Positions 47,001-57,821 of a DNA stretch of 64,000 bases are shown here, piece after piece. The notes below the pieces were generated by a model that saw nothing but the letters and a program-made list of their open reading frames with translations, was not told the DNA's origin and did no database searches. Origin of the DNA: Massospora cicadina. Its lineage: Eukaryota > Entomophthoromycota > Entomophthoromycetes > Entomophthorales > Entomophthoraceae. The stretch spans positions 186,001 through 250,000 of the forward strand of contig JAKSZP010002669.1 of NCBI GenBank assembly GCA_022478985.1. Reading direction: 5' to 3'. How positions within the stretch are numbered: the first letter of the stretch is position 1; every line of letters begins with the position of its first letter. The position numbers were made by a program, and so were the translations under genes.

Positions 47001-47791
47001 AGAGAGGCCGCCCCTCTCCTCAGTTCACACAAGAGGTACAGGGGCTACCCATCCAAGATGGCGTGATCCCCACACGGCCACATGTCCTATCCAGGGTGGA
47101 CTACCTGGACATGATGGACATCCCTTACTCCATTGAGACCCAAAAAACTATCTGGAAATATGCACGCCATCCTCTGATGCAGCCTCGAGTCCACTCCCAT
47201 GTGTGGCGCTGCCTGAGGCGGGTGTACCATACAGCTGAGCGCTCTAACGCTTTACACTCATCCTGTGTCATTTGTGGCCAGTATGGAACGCTGTTCCACC
47301 GCCTGGAGAAGTGCCCTACCTCTAAAGTGATATGGCGTGAAGTTCAACGTCTGCTGGGCCAGGATCAAACGCATCCCTTCAGTCTGTCAAGAGATATGTT
47401 TGCTCTATCAATGGCCTCCTCCCTTCCACCCTCCCTCTGTGCTTTGGTGGTTGCAATCGGCATGTGGACCATCCACACGATTGTCTTAGATGCCATTGCA
47501 GGCTCCACCCTCACCCTCCCAGAAGCTGTCCACAGATTCCGGTCTCATTTGGTGGACCACTTTCAAGCATGGATGTTTAGATACCTACCACCGCGTCGCC
47601 AACAGCTGGTCTACTCCTGGTTCCCAGTCTGGTTCATCAAATCAGACCCCTTCCTCCACATGTGTTCAATTGTGGCTACGGCCCCTTCACATGTTCCCTC
47701 CCCTCTCCATAAGTGGCGTTCCCGCTGGCAACAAGAGATAGCATTGCTTCTCTGGGGTGCCTTCCCTGGTACTAAGTTTTGTCTCTTCTGA
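44093..47791 (+). pseudogene. ORF2 of LINE K (endonuclease and reverse transcriptase)
   Basis: Endonuclease: FTLGTLNIARLK (44102), DILAIQESHC (44200), VNIYAPNGARKR (44403), FVVGDMNCWL (44488, GDxN), INLILMPAKL and SNHWLV-like His motif (44694-44790). RT: PGPDGIPYEFYKKYF (45481), WRPISLTNMDTRI (45654), then after a frameshift GLRQGDPLSPLLYNF (46016) and KMMAFADDCVVGV with the catalytic FADD intact (46132). A C-terminal block CVICGQYGTLFHRLEKC (47267-47317) resembles the zf-RVT zinc finger. TGA at 46835 and frameshifts near 44380 and 45900 break it. Confidence 0.85.
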
Positions 47792-47873
47792 GTCATATTT
47801 GGAAGTGTCCGTCCCATGGTTGGCCTTCCCTGCAATAAATTTTATTAAAAATTTTATTAAGATTATCTCAGAG

Positions 47874-49399
47874 TAATTTGATGTAGCATTCCAAATAGCC
47901 AATTGATTGGATTATCTTTTGCGTTTAGTCACCAATAATCCTGAAAACCTTGATGTCAAATTATTGATCTGCAGAAAATCTAATTAAACACAAATGTTAA
48001 CATTCTTATCTCTAGTTGCTGGTGTCAAAACTCTAATAATTAATTCATATAATTCATAAGTTATCTTCATAATAAATTGTTGGTAATCATAATAGCGTTA
48101 AATTTATCACTATTATCCCTGACACTTCATATTATCTCAAATAAATTTAAAATAAGAGCACAATTTAGTATTTGTAAATAATTAAATACTAATGAGATGT
48201 GACCCTAGAAAGAGGCTTCTCTTGAATTATGAGTATTGATTGCTTGATAAAATAAATCCTGCACGTTTAATTTAGAAAGAGTTCAGCTGAAATATCCTCA
48301 ATTTAGCACAATGCCTTATGGTACCTCAACTTTTTTGGAAGCTCACTAGGCTTATTTGAATAAATCCAACTATTCTGGTCAATCTTGGGCTTATTTTCAA
48401 TATGTTTTCAGGAAGTTCTATGAAGGCAGGCAAAGATACAAGCTGTAAATAATGAATTGACAGCTTGTCAACACTCTTTTTTTTAGTACTAGATGCTTGT
48501 CAACACTCTTCAAGGAAAGACTCTGATAGAAAACCAGATAAAGAAAATTAATAAAATACAATTATTAGATAATATTAAAAGATGATTTCTCATTAGAACA
48601 GGCGCTGGTATTTATACCTCTAGGGCATCTCCTGGCCACATATTGGTTACAAAATTTCCATGGATAATAATTTTCCACCTCAGTTCAGTCCCCAAACTCA
48701 GGCAATTTTGACCTATTGCTAGGAATATTGGTGGCCCAATACTCTCATATAGGAAGACTTCAGGGTCAAAAATCCAATACAAACGTGTAAATTATCCTAG
48801 GACCATCCTGATTTGAGTTTTACATACAGCTGACAAAATATGACTTCTGGGAAATTTGGCATCAATTTCAAAATAAATGATATAAACCTAATCAAGTTGT
48901 TGGCAGGCCTCTCTCAGTAGCAATAGGTACTACCATTCAGGTAGTCCATGTGAAATTTCCATCATGCCAAATACAAGAATCAGCATAAATTTTTTTTTCA
49001 TAGGGTGGGAAATGATTATGCCATTATGATGCCAATCTTATCATTCTATTTGTCCATGAATTTTTAGAAATTATTTTCAGGACTAATCCCTGGACTATTT
49101 CTTAAGGTAAATGATCAATATTGCTCCCAATTAATTGGAACCAAATGTCTAGTTTGTTACATGTATACTTATTCTGAATTATGCAAGGATATTCAGCATA
49201 AGCTGTTGAGAGGATAATTGAGTTAATTTGACGTTGAGATATTCTGCCCAAATTATATATACTAATTGGTTTTAGTTAAGAATTAGAGTAATTGGCCCAA
49301 GTTTTGATATGATAATTGACCTAATTTGCTGGATGTCAAAGGGTATATTGCCAGATAAACTACAAGAATCTATAGTTTCAGACAAAATAGGGAAAATCC
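47874..49399. other. AT-rich stretch after LINE K
   Basis: No supported gene. The minus strand has a TATA-like TATAAATA at about 48610-48618 followed by sequence that could be part of an old LTR, but no partner was found. A micro-insertion lies at 48479-48494. Confidence 0.4.
48479..48494 (-). mobile_element. 16-bp micro-insertion with perfect 16-bp target duplication
   Basis: On the minus strand ATCTAGTACTAAAAAA, flanked by AAGAGTGTTGACAAGC on both sides (plus-strand 48463-48478 and 48495-48510 both read GCTTGTCAACACTCTT). It shares CTAGTACTAAAAAA exactly with the insert at 21774-21787. Confidence 0.7.
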
Positions 49400-49498
49400 T
49401 AACAGAACCCCCTTCAAACCTCAGCCAGGGGTCAAGAGCCAAGACGCCTTCATCCAAATAGGAAGATTGGGGGCCATCAGACTCTTCAAGCGTAGTTT
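49400..49498 (+). repeat. Internal 3' end of an E-family element, left of LTR E1
   Basis: The sequence before E1 (AGCCAAGACGCCTTCATCC, AAATAGGAAGATTGGGGG, ACTCTTCAAG) aligns with the last 75 bases of the E internal region at 50605-50679 (CTCCAGACGCCTGCCCC, AAATAGGAGGAG, ATCTTGTTAAG). E1 is therefore preceded by E-type internal sequence, as well as followed by it. Confidence 0.45.
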
Positions 49499-50442
49499 TG
49501 CGTCAGAATTATAACAAGTTGAATTCCTTCAATAATTTGGTGAGAATTTGGATGAAATAGGCCAATACTGGTGGAATGGCTTACCAAATGAATTTCATGG
49601 CATTTTAATGCTTGCAAGGTGAGTTGCTCCCCAAATTTGATTGAGCCAAATATGTATTCTGCCAAGATTGGAAGATAAGTTTGGACGAATCCAATTGATG
49701 GCTCAAATTAGTATATAGATCACTGCTGCTAGTAACGAGGATGATCCATTTATATTTGTTTAAGTAAATGTTAACGGAACCTGATGATACCAAGTTCAAG
49801 GTGGCTGAGGTTGTTTCTTGCACCTAATATATATTAAATTGACTATTGCATGATAAAGGTGATTCCCCAAATAATTGACATGGAGAGTTAAAACATGTCA
49901 TCAGCGAGAAACTGAGTTATTCTTCGCGTAACAAGCAGTCAAAAATGTTATCAGTGCATATTTACTAAGAAAAATTCATTTTTAAAATAATTTATAATAG
50001 GATAGATACAGTTTACTGGCAATTCAAGGCTAAGGATGAGCTGAAACTAATTTGAACATCAGGAAGATGGGGCGAGAGGGTCAATGCCAGAAAGAGAGTA
50101 AGCGCAGTGGAAGAGAGAGTGGTTGGCTGGAAGGTTCAGCGATGAGCCAATAGGTCAGTGTTATGCGCTATAGCCCTTTTGTAAATAAAAATACCTGGCG
50201 CTTCCCTCTCAATAAAAATTTCCTTTTTCCTAATCTCCCTTTTGATTTGAGTTTATATTTATTTCTGTTGGTTGGTGGTTAGACCAGGGGATCCCCAAAT
50301 GGCGTGGGTGACAAGACAAGGGGTCAGCCAAAGCTGCTGGCCCTATTACCTAAGGCAAAATGGCAAGGGTCGGCCAGTCTTCATACTAGTTGACCTTCCA
50401 AGCATAAGAGCCCACTGTCACCAGAAAAGTGATTTTCTGACA
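49499..50442 (+). repeat. LTR E1
   Basis: 944 bp, TGCGTCAGAATTATAAC...GATTTTCTGACA. Matches E2 throughout, for example GATGAAATAGGCCA near the start, CAATGCCAG in the middle and GGCAAAATGGCAAGGGTC near the end. Confidence 0.75.
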
Positions 50443-50679
50443 GTGGTGCTCACTACAGGTGGTTTTGCTGGTTAGTGCTGGAGTAGATGATGGTTTGGTG
50501 AGGAGGTGGCGGGGATGTGCCACCATATCAGCTGGGGAAGGGAAGAGCACGTTGGTTTGACCCCAAACTGGTGGTTAGTTTTGATGTTTGTTGGTGGCAG
50601 GGAGGGGCAAGCTCCAGACGCCTGCCCCAGACGCTGAGGATGGAAATAGGAGGAGTACCATCTTGTTAAGTGGGTGAAA
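50443..50679 (+). other. Short interior of element E with primer-binding site
   Basis: Begins G then TGGTGCTCACTACAGG (50444-50459), the primer-binding sequence shared with A, C, D and H. The rest is G-rich non-coding sequence ending GATGGAAATAGGAGGAGTACC and then TCTTGTTAAGTGGGTGAAA before E2. There is no gene; a 90-codon frame on the other strand here has no recognisable features. Confidence 0.6.
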
Positions 50680-51278
50680 TGTCGGAATTTTAACCATATG
50701 GATTCCTCCAATGATTTAGCGTTTTTTGGGATGAAATAGGCCACTCCTGGTGGAATGGCTTATTAACTGAATTTTGTGGTGTTTTAATGATTACGTGGTG
50801 AGTTGCTCCCCAAATTAGGTTGTTCCAGATCCGAGTCCACTAAGATTGGAAGGTAGGTCTAGATGGGGCCAATCAATGGCCCAAATTGGTATATGGATCA
50901 CCAGCGACTAGTAACGAGGATGATCTATTTATATTTGTTTATTAAATGTCAGCGGAACCTGATGATACCAAGTCAAGGTGGCTGAGGTTGTTTCCAGCGC
51001 CTCATATATATTATATTGACTATTACCTGAGAAAGGCAATATCCCAAATAATTGACAAGGAGAGTTGAAACATGTCATTGGCGAGAAGCTGAGTTATTTC
51101 AAATGTACTAAGCAACTGAAGATGTTCTCAGTTTATATCTAATAAGTTGAACCTAATTCAGTATTAATTTATCTAAAATGAATATCTGGCTCATCATCAA
51201 CTCAAGGCCAAGGATGAGCCAATACTAATTTAGACATCAGAAAGGATGGGGTGAGAGGGGCAATGCCAGGAAGAGAGT
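50680..51278 (+). repeat. LTR E2, left part (continues at 57822)
   Basis: Starts TGTCGGAATTTTAACC. It is interrupted at 51278 by element D and continues at 57822-58164, ending GCAATTTTCTGACA. The D target flanks within it are AGAGT and AGATT. Confidence 0.75.
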
Positions 51279-51832
51279 TGTCATGCTTTGATATGACTAT
51301 ATGATAATCGCGGGATATCTAGGGCGGATCTTCCAAAAATGATATCAGATAAGATTATTTGAGTGCCTCAAGATGAGGCAAAATTAGGATTAACGGGCTT
51401 TATTGGATATAACAGGTTTTATTGGATCGCCTCTATATAAGGCGATATCAACATTCAATGAATATGAAGTAAATCACCTACAATTAGGGCGACAGAGGAT
51501 TAGAGAATAACAAGCCAAATTTGAGGAGAATTGTTGGAATAGAATAGCCCAAGCCATGAGAAGCATTATCACATGAAGCTACTGTATATAAGCGAGATGG
51601 GCGATTGAGAGAAGAAGGTTGTTTTTTAGCATAGAAGAGATGAGACAGCGAAAAGAAGCTGTTTATATAAAAATAAATAAAGAATCAATTGGAACAATTA
51701 TTCCTATTTTAAGTATATTTTAAAGTGTGTCTGAAGGACTGATGATCCCCACATTGTCTGTCTGTTGCTCAGTGGTTTCAACCTGTGCGAATAACCTGAC
51801 AGATCCTAACAATACCATCTGAAATTATATTA
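51279..51832 (+). repeat. 5' LTR of element D
   Basis: 554 bp, with GATATGACTATATGATAATC just inside the start and a block CCCACATTGTCTGTCTGTTG near the end, shared with the 3' copy. Confidence 0.9.
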
Positions 51833-51833
51833 G

Positions 51834-51850
51834 TGGTGCTCATTACAGGG
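51834..51850 (+). promoter_or_regulatory. Primer-binding site of element D
   Basis: TGGTGCTCATTACAGGG one base after the LTR, identical to that of C over 17 bases although the LTRs differ. Confidence 0.75.
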
Positions 51851-51897
51851 GGCCCATTGATCAACCACCTAACACTCTGGAACTCCAGTCGCCAGCC

Positions 51898-53390
51898 ATG
51901 CCTTACCCAAGCTGCATTGTTGGGGAGTCTTCACGGAACACTGCCCCAGATGGATATGAGGGACTTAAAGTTACCTTAGATGCGGTGCTCAAAAATCAAG
52001 ATGAACTTCTTCAGGAACGAGATGCTGTCATGCACCAGCTTGATAGCACGTTTAGCCAAATGCAAATCTTGGGACCATAATACAAAGAACTCGCTGAATG
52101 ATTGAATGATACCACCAAGAAGCTGCATTGCACAGAATGAAGATTGACTAATACTTCTCAGTCTTCTTGCTGGGAAAATGATGAATATCAAGAGGGGCAT
52201 CATATGTGGATGAATATGACGCTGGTCGAAGCTACTACTACCAAGATGGTAGTACTGGATACGCATATGAGTCAGAACGCCACTTCCCCCAAGTAATGGC
52301 GGTACCACCCGTGGCAGAAGGTCATGATACCCCTGAAGTGGCGGACATCCCAACTTCCGCTAATTCAACTCCTCATCGAGATTCCACTTTTGGATCTCAA
52401 CCCATCTTTTAGTATGGCCCAAAGCCCCGTGAATGGGATGAGGAGGTTATAATCAAAAAATTACCTTCACTTGACTGAAATGGGAACATTTATGGGTTCT
52501 TCAAATGGTTTGAGTTTGCAGCATAAGGAGCCTCTGATAGACAAAAGGTAAATTGTTAATACCTGCCTTGGATGTTGAAAGCGCCGATCAAGTCACCTTT
52601 TACCTTCCAAGTAGCTCTGTCACCTATAAGGATGTGAAGGATACCGTACTCCACCTGTTTGGGGGTACTCAAAGATGTCACAGCAAAAAGCAGAATTCTT
52701 TATGATTAGGTTCAATTGAAATGAGACTCTCCTAGAGTTTGCTGATTGATTCACAACAGAAGCCCATGTGCTGATTGGAGCTGGGTACTTAGTGGAAACT
52801 GATGTATGCATTGCCATGTCCTCTGCAGTAAAGCCATATTGCTCTTCATATATGTTAATTTGCCACTTCTGGATGATGACATACCTCTACTCAAGATGGT
52901 ACAGTTTTTGTGTCAAGTATCCCCTAACTTTTTGCCGCCAAATATGGAACAGAAGACTACCTCTGCTACTGCACCCTCTTATTCAGGAGAATAATCTAAT
53001 CTGACTCCAGCTCCAGTTAGTAATCCTTGGCCTTACTATAACTCTGTGCCTCATCCCCAGCTAAATTTTACTCAACAGTCCACTCAATGACAATGGCTGG
53101 CCATGATAACCGTCAGCAACCTAATTATTGACCAGGACCTAGCTATGCCAACTGCCAACAATCAGCTTACTGATCTAGGGCTGGCTACGCTGAACGACCC
53201 CAAACTTTATGGTCTGGTCCCCCTTATGATAACCAAGGACATGGCTCCTATGGGGTTAATTGCTATGAATGCGGCCACCCTGGTCATTTGGCAAAATTCT
53301 GTCATAACCGCCGTGTGAACTACATACACCAAGATAAATACTATCAGGGAAAAGATGGAGCGGAGTAGAGACGGGACCCTCTACCTCTGC
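51898..53390 (+). pseudogene. Gag of element D
   Basis: A short leader (51898-52080, 60 codons) has EGLKVTLDAVLKNQDELLQE, probably helical. Capsid: NGNIYGFFKWFEFA-like block (52480), FYLPSSSVTYKDVK (52600-52640), FNXNETLLEFAD (52710), EAHVLIGAGYLVETDVCIAM (52760-52820) and LLKMVQFLCQVSPNFLPPN (52885-52942). Zinc knuckle CYECGHPGHLAKFC (CX2CX4HX4C) at about 53262-53303. Several stops are present. Confidence 0.8.
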
Positions 53391-53559
53391 GATACCCACT
53401 CAAACGTCCCCAAATCAATATTAGTATACCCTACAAAAGTCCCTCAGTACAATGATGAACTTTTATATTAGCAGCCAGTCAGAGGAGTAAACGTAGTAAC
53501 CTGATCTTAAGCCAAGGTGGCAGCGGATGGAGAGTCCCCAAAAAACCGAAGCTGTATGC

Positions 53560-54740
53560 CTGTCAAATGCTTGATCAAGCTTCCTCAAACCAACTTGATT
53601 CTGCCGCAGATGCACCAACTCTGAAAGGAGTAAATGTCGCCCTTCCAGTAGATAACACTGTCAAAGAATACCCACAAGTCGGTGAGGGGATAATGAATTT
53701 TCTTGGGAAAAGAGAGCCCATAAATGTTCATGTATTAGATAGTCAATATTATTCTTATTCTGAGTGTACATACTGTGATATTTTTGTAGCAAAAAATAGA
53801 GTTCGCGCTATTATAGATACTGGTGCTCTAGTCAACATAGTTTCCACTAAATTAATGGCAAAGTTGACATTGAAATCGGATGTGGACCATTGAATGGTTT
53901 ACGGAATCACTGGAGCAGTAAGCACTGTCTCTGAGGGGGCTTACAGTGGGCTACCTCTGCGCTTTGGGTCCATTGTCATTGTAGCCCCAGCAATTGTGTT
54001 ACCAAAATGAAAACTACGACCTTTTAATTGGGACCACTTTCCTGCGCCATTTTGGGGCTGTCATTAATATGACTGAGGAGACCCTCACCATTCTGGGTCA
54101 GCGGATCCCAATTTACTTCACCACTAGTGGAGTACCAAAGGAACTGGTACATACGGGTTATATCAACCTTGCCTATAGTGATGGGGTGATGCCAGTTCGT
54201 TATCACTTACTAAAGCACAAGGCTCGAGCCCTTCCCCAGCAGATATATGAATATCAAGGGATACCTCTTCGAGTGGCAGGGACCATATCTATCCCTTCTG
54301 GCCACCAAGTCATAATGAACACTGAGCTAGATTTGGAAGTGGCAAGTGTGTTATATGGTGAATTCATTGGGCTCTATCAGCAAACATGGTTTGAGCTGCA
54401 TGTGGTTCCAGGGATTATACTTCCAGGACATGGGGAGGTTAAGGTTTTGTTAGTGAACCTCCATAACGATCCAATCCATTTCTGCCAACACAAAACTGTA
54501 GCATATTTATATCTGATCCCAATAGATGAGGTCCGTCAGGTTCATGATTTCAGGTCATTGGATGAATTTGGTCTACCAGCCAAGACACCTACTGACATAC
54601 TAATGGTGGTACCGCGGAGTAATTTAACTGGATTATTGAAAGAATAAAAAGACCAAGCAATAGCTTTATTTTAGAAGTACAAGGGGATTTTTGCTATTGA
54701 CGATCATGATTTAGGATGTGCTCAGGGGGTGGTCCATCGA
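53560..54740 (+). pseudogene. Protease and PR-RT linker of element D
   Basis: 108 codons open (53567-53893): YSECTYCDIFVAKNRVRAII, then DTGALVNIVSTKLMAKL with an intact D-T-G active site (about 53816-53824). A frameshift follows, then 217 codons open (53994-54647): NYDLLIGTTFLRHFGAVI, YEYQGIPLRVAGTISIPS, VVPGIILPGHGEVKVLLVNL, VAYLYLIPIDEVRQVHDF. This is the best preserved protease-linker in the window and defines the shared linker pattern. Confidence 0.8.
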
Positions 54741-56020
54741 GTAGACACAGGAGATTATCCTCCTATAAGATCTCAACTGATCTGCCAATTGCAGGTAGTG
54801 GAAGATGTGATTACTGATGAAATCGCCAAGTTGCTAGAGCAAGGGATGCTCAAACCATCCAAAAGCCCATGGGCTTCACCTGTTCTAATTGCAAAAAGAA
54901 GGATGGCAACAACCGCATATTAATAGACTACCAGAAGCTCAACAGTATTGCAAAAAGGATTAGTATCCCTTGCCAATAATTAACAATGCTCTGGATTGAA
55001 TAGGGGAGCCCATTACTTTTCAGCGATAGACTAGATATCAGGTTACAGGCAAATCAAGTTACCCCCAGTGGAACAGGAAAAATGCGCTGTAATCACCTAT
55101 AAAGGCCTTTTCCAACTGACAAGATAACTCAAGGGCTGTGCAATGCTCCAGCTATGTTTCAGCGAGCCATGGACACTATTCTTGGTGACCTGAAACTGTC
55201 ATGTGTCCTACTATACCTCTACAATATTAACATTTTCTCTCAAACCTTTTCAGAGCATCTCGACCACCTTGTAGCAGTTTCCGTCAGCTGGCTGAGGTGA
55301 ACATTAAAATTAAACCTCAAAATGTAACTTCTTCAAAGATCAGCTGGAATACCTGGGGTTTTTGGTAGACTCAAAAGGGCTGAAACCACAGATGGCTAAG
55401 GTGGAGGCCATCAGCATAATGATCATTCCCAATAGTAAGCATGACATACAGGTATTTTTGGGAATGGTTGGTTACTACCGGCGCTTTATCCCTAATTTTA
55501 GATGTATTGGGGGGCTGCTATTTGAGTTGTTAAAAAAGACGCTGTGTTTGAATGGACGGAACGTCACTAATACACTTTCAATACACTCCATACGGCATTG
55601 ATCAGCGCACCAGTGTTACAATACCTGATCTTCAATTGGGAGTTTATTGTTCAGATGGATGTGTCCCTCTCCGCTGTTGGGGCAGTACTTTCTTAGAAAG
55701 TTTATGAGGGAGAGTAACATCCTGTAGTATACTGTAGTCGAAGTATTAACTGTCACAAGTGTAATTATACTGTGACCAAGCGGGAGTGCTTAGCAGTGAT
55801 CTACGCATATAAGCAATTCAGATTCTATCTGCATGGGGTAAAGTTTAAAGTTGTAACAGATCACGCGTCATTATGCTGGTTGCAGAACCTCAAAGAACCT
55901 GAAGGACGGTTGGCTTGATGGGCTCTCAAGTTACAGGTTTATGATTTTGAGATTCTCCATCAGCCAGGAGTGAAGCATCAGAACGCTGACTGTTTATCTT
56001 GATTACCAACTATTGTTGTG
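54740..56020 (+). pseudogene. Reverse transcriptase and RNase H of element D
   Basis: RT: EIAKLLEQGMLKPSKSPWAS (54819 on), LNGRN-type fragments, GLCNAPAMFQRAMDTILGDL by translation near 55133-55195, then LSCVLLYLYNINIF with YLYN at YxDD (55214-55225). GFLVDSKGLKPQMAKVEAIS and FLGMVGYYRRFIPNFRCIGG follow (55350-55520). RNase H: FIVQMDVSLSAVGAVLS (55643), TVTKRECLAVIYAYKQF (55771) and VVTDHASLCWLQNLKEPEGR (55850). Stops and frameshifts occur throughout. Confidence 0.85.
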
Positions 56021-56029
56021 ACAGCAGAC

Positions 56030-57267
56030 CTCAGTGATGTGATGTACAATAAAGATGCTCAGCGGAAAATATGACGCTAAACCTCCCCAAGTAATCAAAG
56101 TGTTATATGAGATGCGCACAAATACCTTCCAATTGAATGGGGAACTGTAAAAGTGGATTGGCAATTCTACGGTGGATTTTCTGTGCTCATCAGCACAACT
56201 GGGGATCATTATGAGTGCTCACAAGGCCGTCGGGCATGATGGAGTGCATAAGACTATGGAGTTTTACGCCCCCAGTACTATTGGGAAAGTATGAGCTTCG
56301 ATGTGCTCAAAACTATTTCCTGTTGCCATCAGTGCCAAGTGGAGAAGCCATTTTGCCATATGACGTCATATTGGTTAGTGAAACCACATTTCGCTTAGCA
56401 CACGGTTTCCCTAAATGTCATTGGCCCCTTGCCAACTGGAGCCAACCGTTATAAGTACATTCTTGTGGCTATCAACCACTTGACCTGGTGGGTTGAAGCG
56501 AGGGCGATATGAGACTTGGGGGCAGTTATGGTGGCCAGGCTCATGATGGAATGCATTTTTCAGCGGCATGGCTGCCCTCAGTTTATTCTCACTGATAATG
56601 AAACTAACTTCACCTTGCACATCCTCCCCAAACTGAATGAGCTTATGGGAATCCATGGGGTTCTGATGACCCCACATCACCCCAAGTCCAATGGAATGGT
56701 CAAAAGGGTGAATGAAACTCTGGTGAACATAAATGAAAATTAGTAACAGATTGACCTTCCAATTGGAGCTCCCTCCTTTCCACTGCCATGTTCGCTTTAA
56801 CATTAGTTACCATTCTGCCACGGGGAAAAGTCCCTTCCAACTACTATATGGCCAACATCCAGATCTTTCAGCATTACTTTATTCTGTTTGTTTAAGACAC
56901 CGGCAGACCAGAACCCCACCGCTATTTGACTAACCTCATGAAAATTTTGATCAAACTGAAAACTGAAACATATTCCTTCAGCTTAGCCAAGAAGATCAGG
57001 AATCAGGCCGCTGATCAGGCACGTTGTAGTGGGCTGGCGCCATTCAGGAGGGCGATATGGTTCTCTTTTACAAACAACATGGATTCAGGTGGAAAGCAAG
57101 CTGGCCAGTATTTTTTTTGGTCCGTTTGAAGCTATAAAGAAAACTTGGAGTTGACGCATATACTATCAAGGATCCTGCCAGTGGTTAGATCATTGACTGA
57201 GTACACGCAAAGTTCCTCCGACCATACAAGCAATAGGAGCCTTATCATCCAGTCAAGGAGGGGGTAA
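56030..57267 (+). pseudogene. Integrase of element D
   Basis: Zinc-binding part: SAHKAVGHDGVHKTME (56214) and CCHQCQVEKP (56321). Core: VSLNVIGPLPTGANRYKYIL (56406, first Asp is Asn), HGCPQFILTDNETNFTLHIL (56571, second Asp kept) and HHPKSNGMVKRVNETLV (56676, catalytic Glu position changed to Lys). C-terminal: TGKSPFQLLYGQHPDLSALL and YSFSLAKKIRNQAADQARCS. The frame end reads YHPVKEGG and its stop overlaps the LTR start. Inactive. Confidence 0.85.
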
Positions 57268-57297
57268 TGTCACGATTATGATATGACTGGATGATAA
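57242..57297 (+). promoter_or_regulatory. Polypurine tract inside a 14-bp perfect inverted repeat (D)
   Basis: Arms TTATCATCCAGTCA (57242-57255) and TGACTGGATGATAA (57284-57297) are perfectly complementary. The 28-base loop contains AGGAGGGGG (the polypurine tract), the stop codon of pol and the LTR start TGTCACG (57268). Compare C (37420-37480). Confidence 0.7.
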
Positions 57298-57821
57298 TCA
57301 TGGGATAGCTAGGGCGTATCCACCAAAAATGATATCAGATAAAATTATTTGAGTGCCTTGAGATGAGGCGATATTGGGATTAATGGGTTTTATTGGATAT
57401 TGCAGGTTTTATTGGATCGCCTCTATATAAGGCAATGTCAACATTTGACGAATACAAAGTAAATTGCCTACAATTAGTGTGATAGATGATTAGAGAATAA
57501 CAAGCCAAATTTGAGGAGAATTGGCGGAATAGAATAGCCCAAGCCATGAGAAACAGTATCGCCTGAAGCCGCTGTATATAAGCGAGATGGGTGATTAAGA
57601 GAAGAAGGTTGTTTTTTAGCTTAGAAGAGATGAGACATCGAAAAGAAGCTGTATATTAAAAATAAATAAAGAATTGGTTGGGGCAATTGCTCCTATTTCA
57701 AGTATATATTCAAGTGTGTCCAAAGGACCAACGATCCCCACATTGTCTGTCTGTTGCTCATTGGGTTTGACCTGTGCAAATAATCTGACGGATCCTAACA
57801 ATACCATCCAAAATTATAACA
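57268..57821 (+). repeat. 3' LTR of element D
   Basis: 554 bp, partner of 51279-51832. Confidence 0.9.

Larger units (their letters stand above)
42657..47860 (+). mobile_element. Full-length but broken LINE K
   Basis: 5.2 kb, flanked by imperfect target duplications GATAATCTCACAGAG (42642-42656) and GATTATCTCAGAG (47861-47873). The 5' leader is only 17 bases, then ORF1 (42674-43861) and ORF2 (44093-47791); the 3' end is a short AT-rich tail with TTTTATTAAAAATTTTATT and no long poly(A). It is visibly richer in G+C and in CpG than its surroundings. Endonuclease plus RT plus a C-terminal zinc-finger-like block, with no RNase H seen. A few stops and frameshifts disable it. Confidence 0.85.
51279..57821 (+). 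mobile_element. Ty3/gypsy element D with both LTRs
   Basis: LTRs 51279-51832 and 57268-57821, both 554 bp and highly similar, starting TGTCATGC/TGTCACG and ending ATTATATTA/ATTATAACA. Target flanks are AGAGT and AGATT (one mismatch) inside E2. The primer-binding site, gag, protease, linker, RT, RNase H, integrase and polypurine tract are in order. Length is 6.5 kb. It is younger than E, but its genes already have many lesions. Confidence 0.9.
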
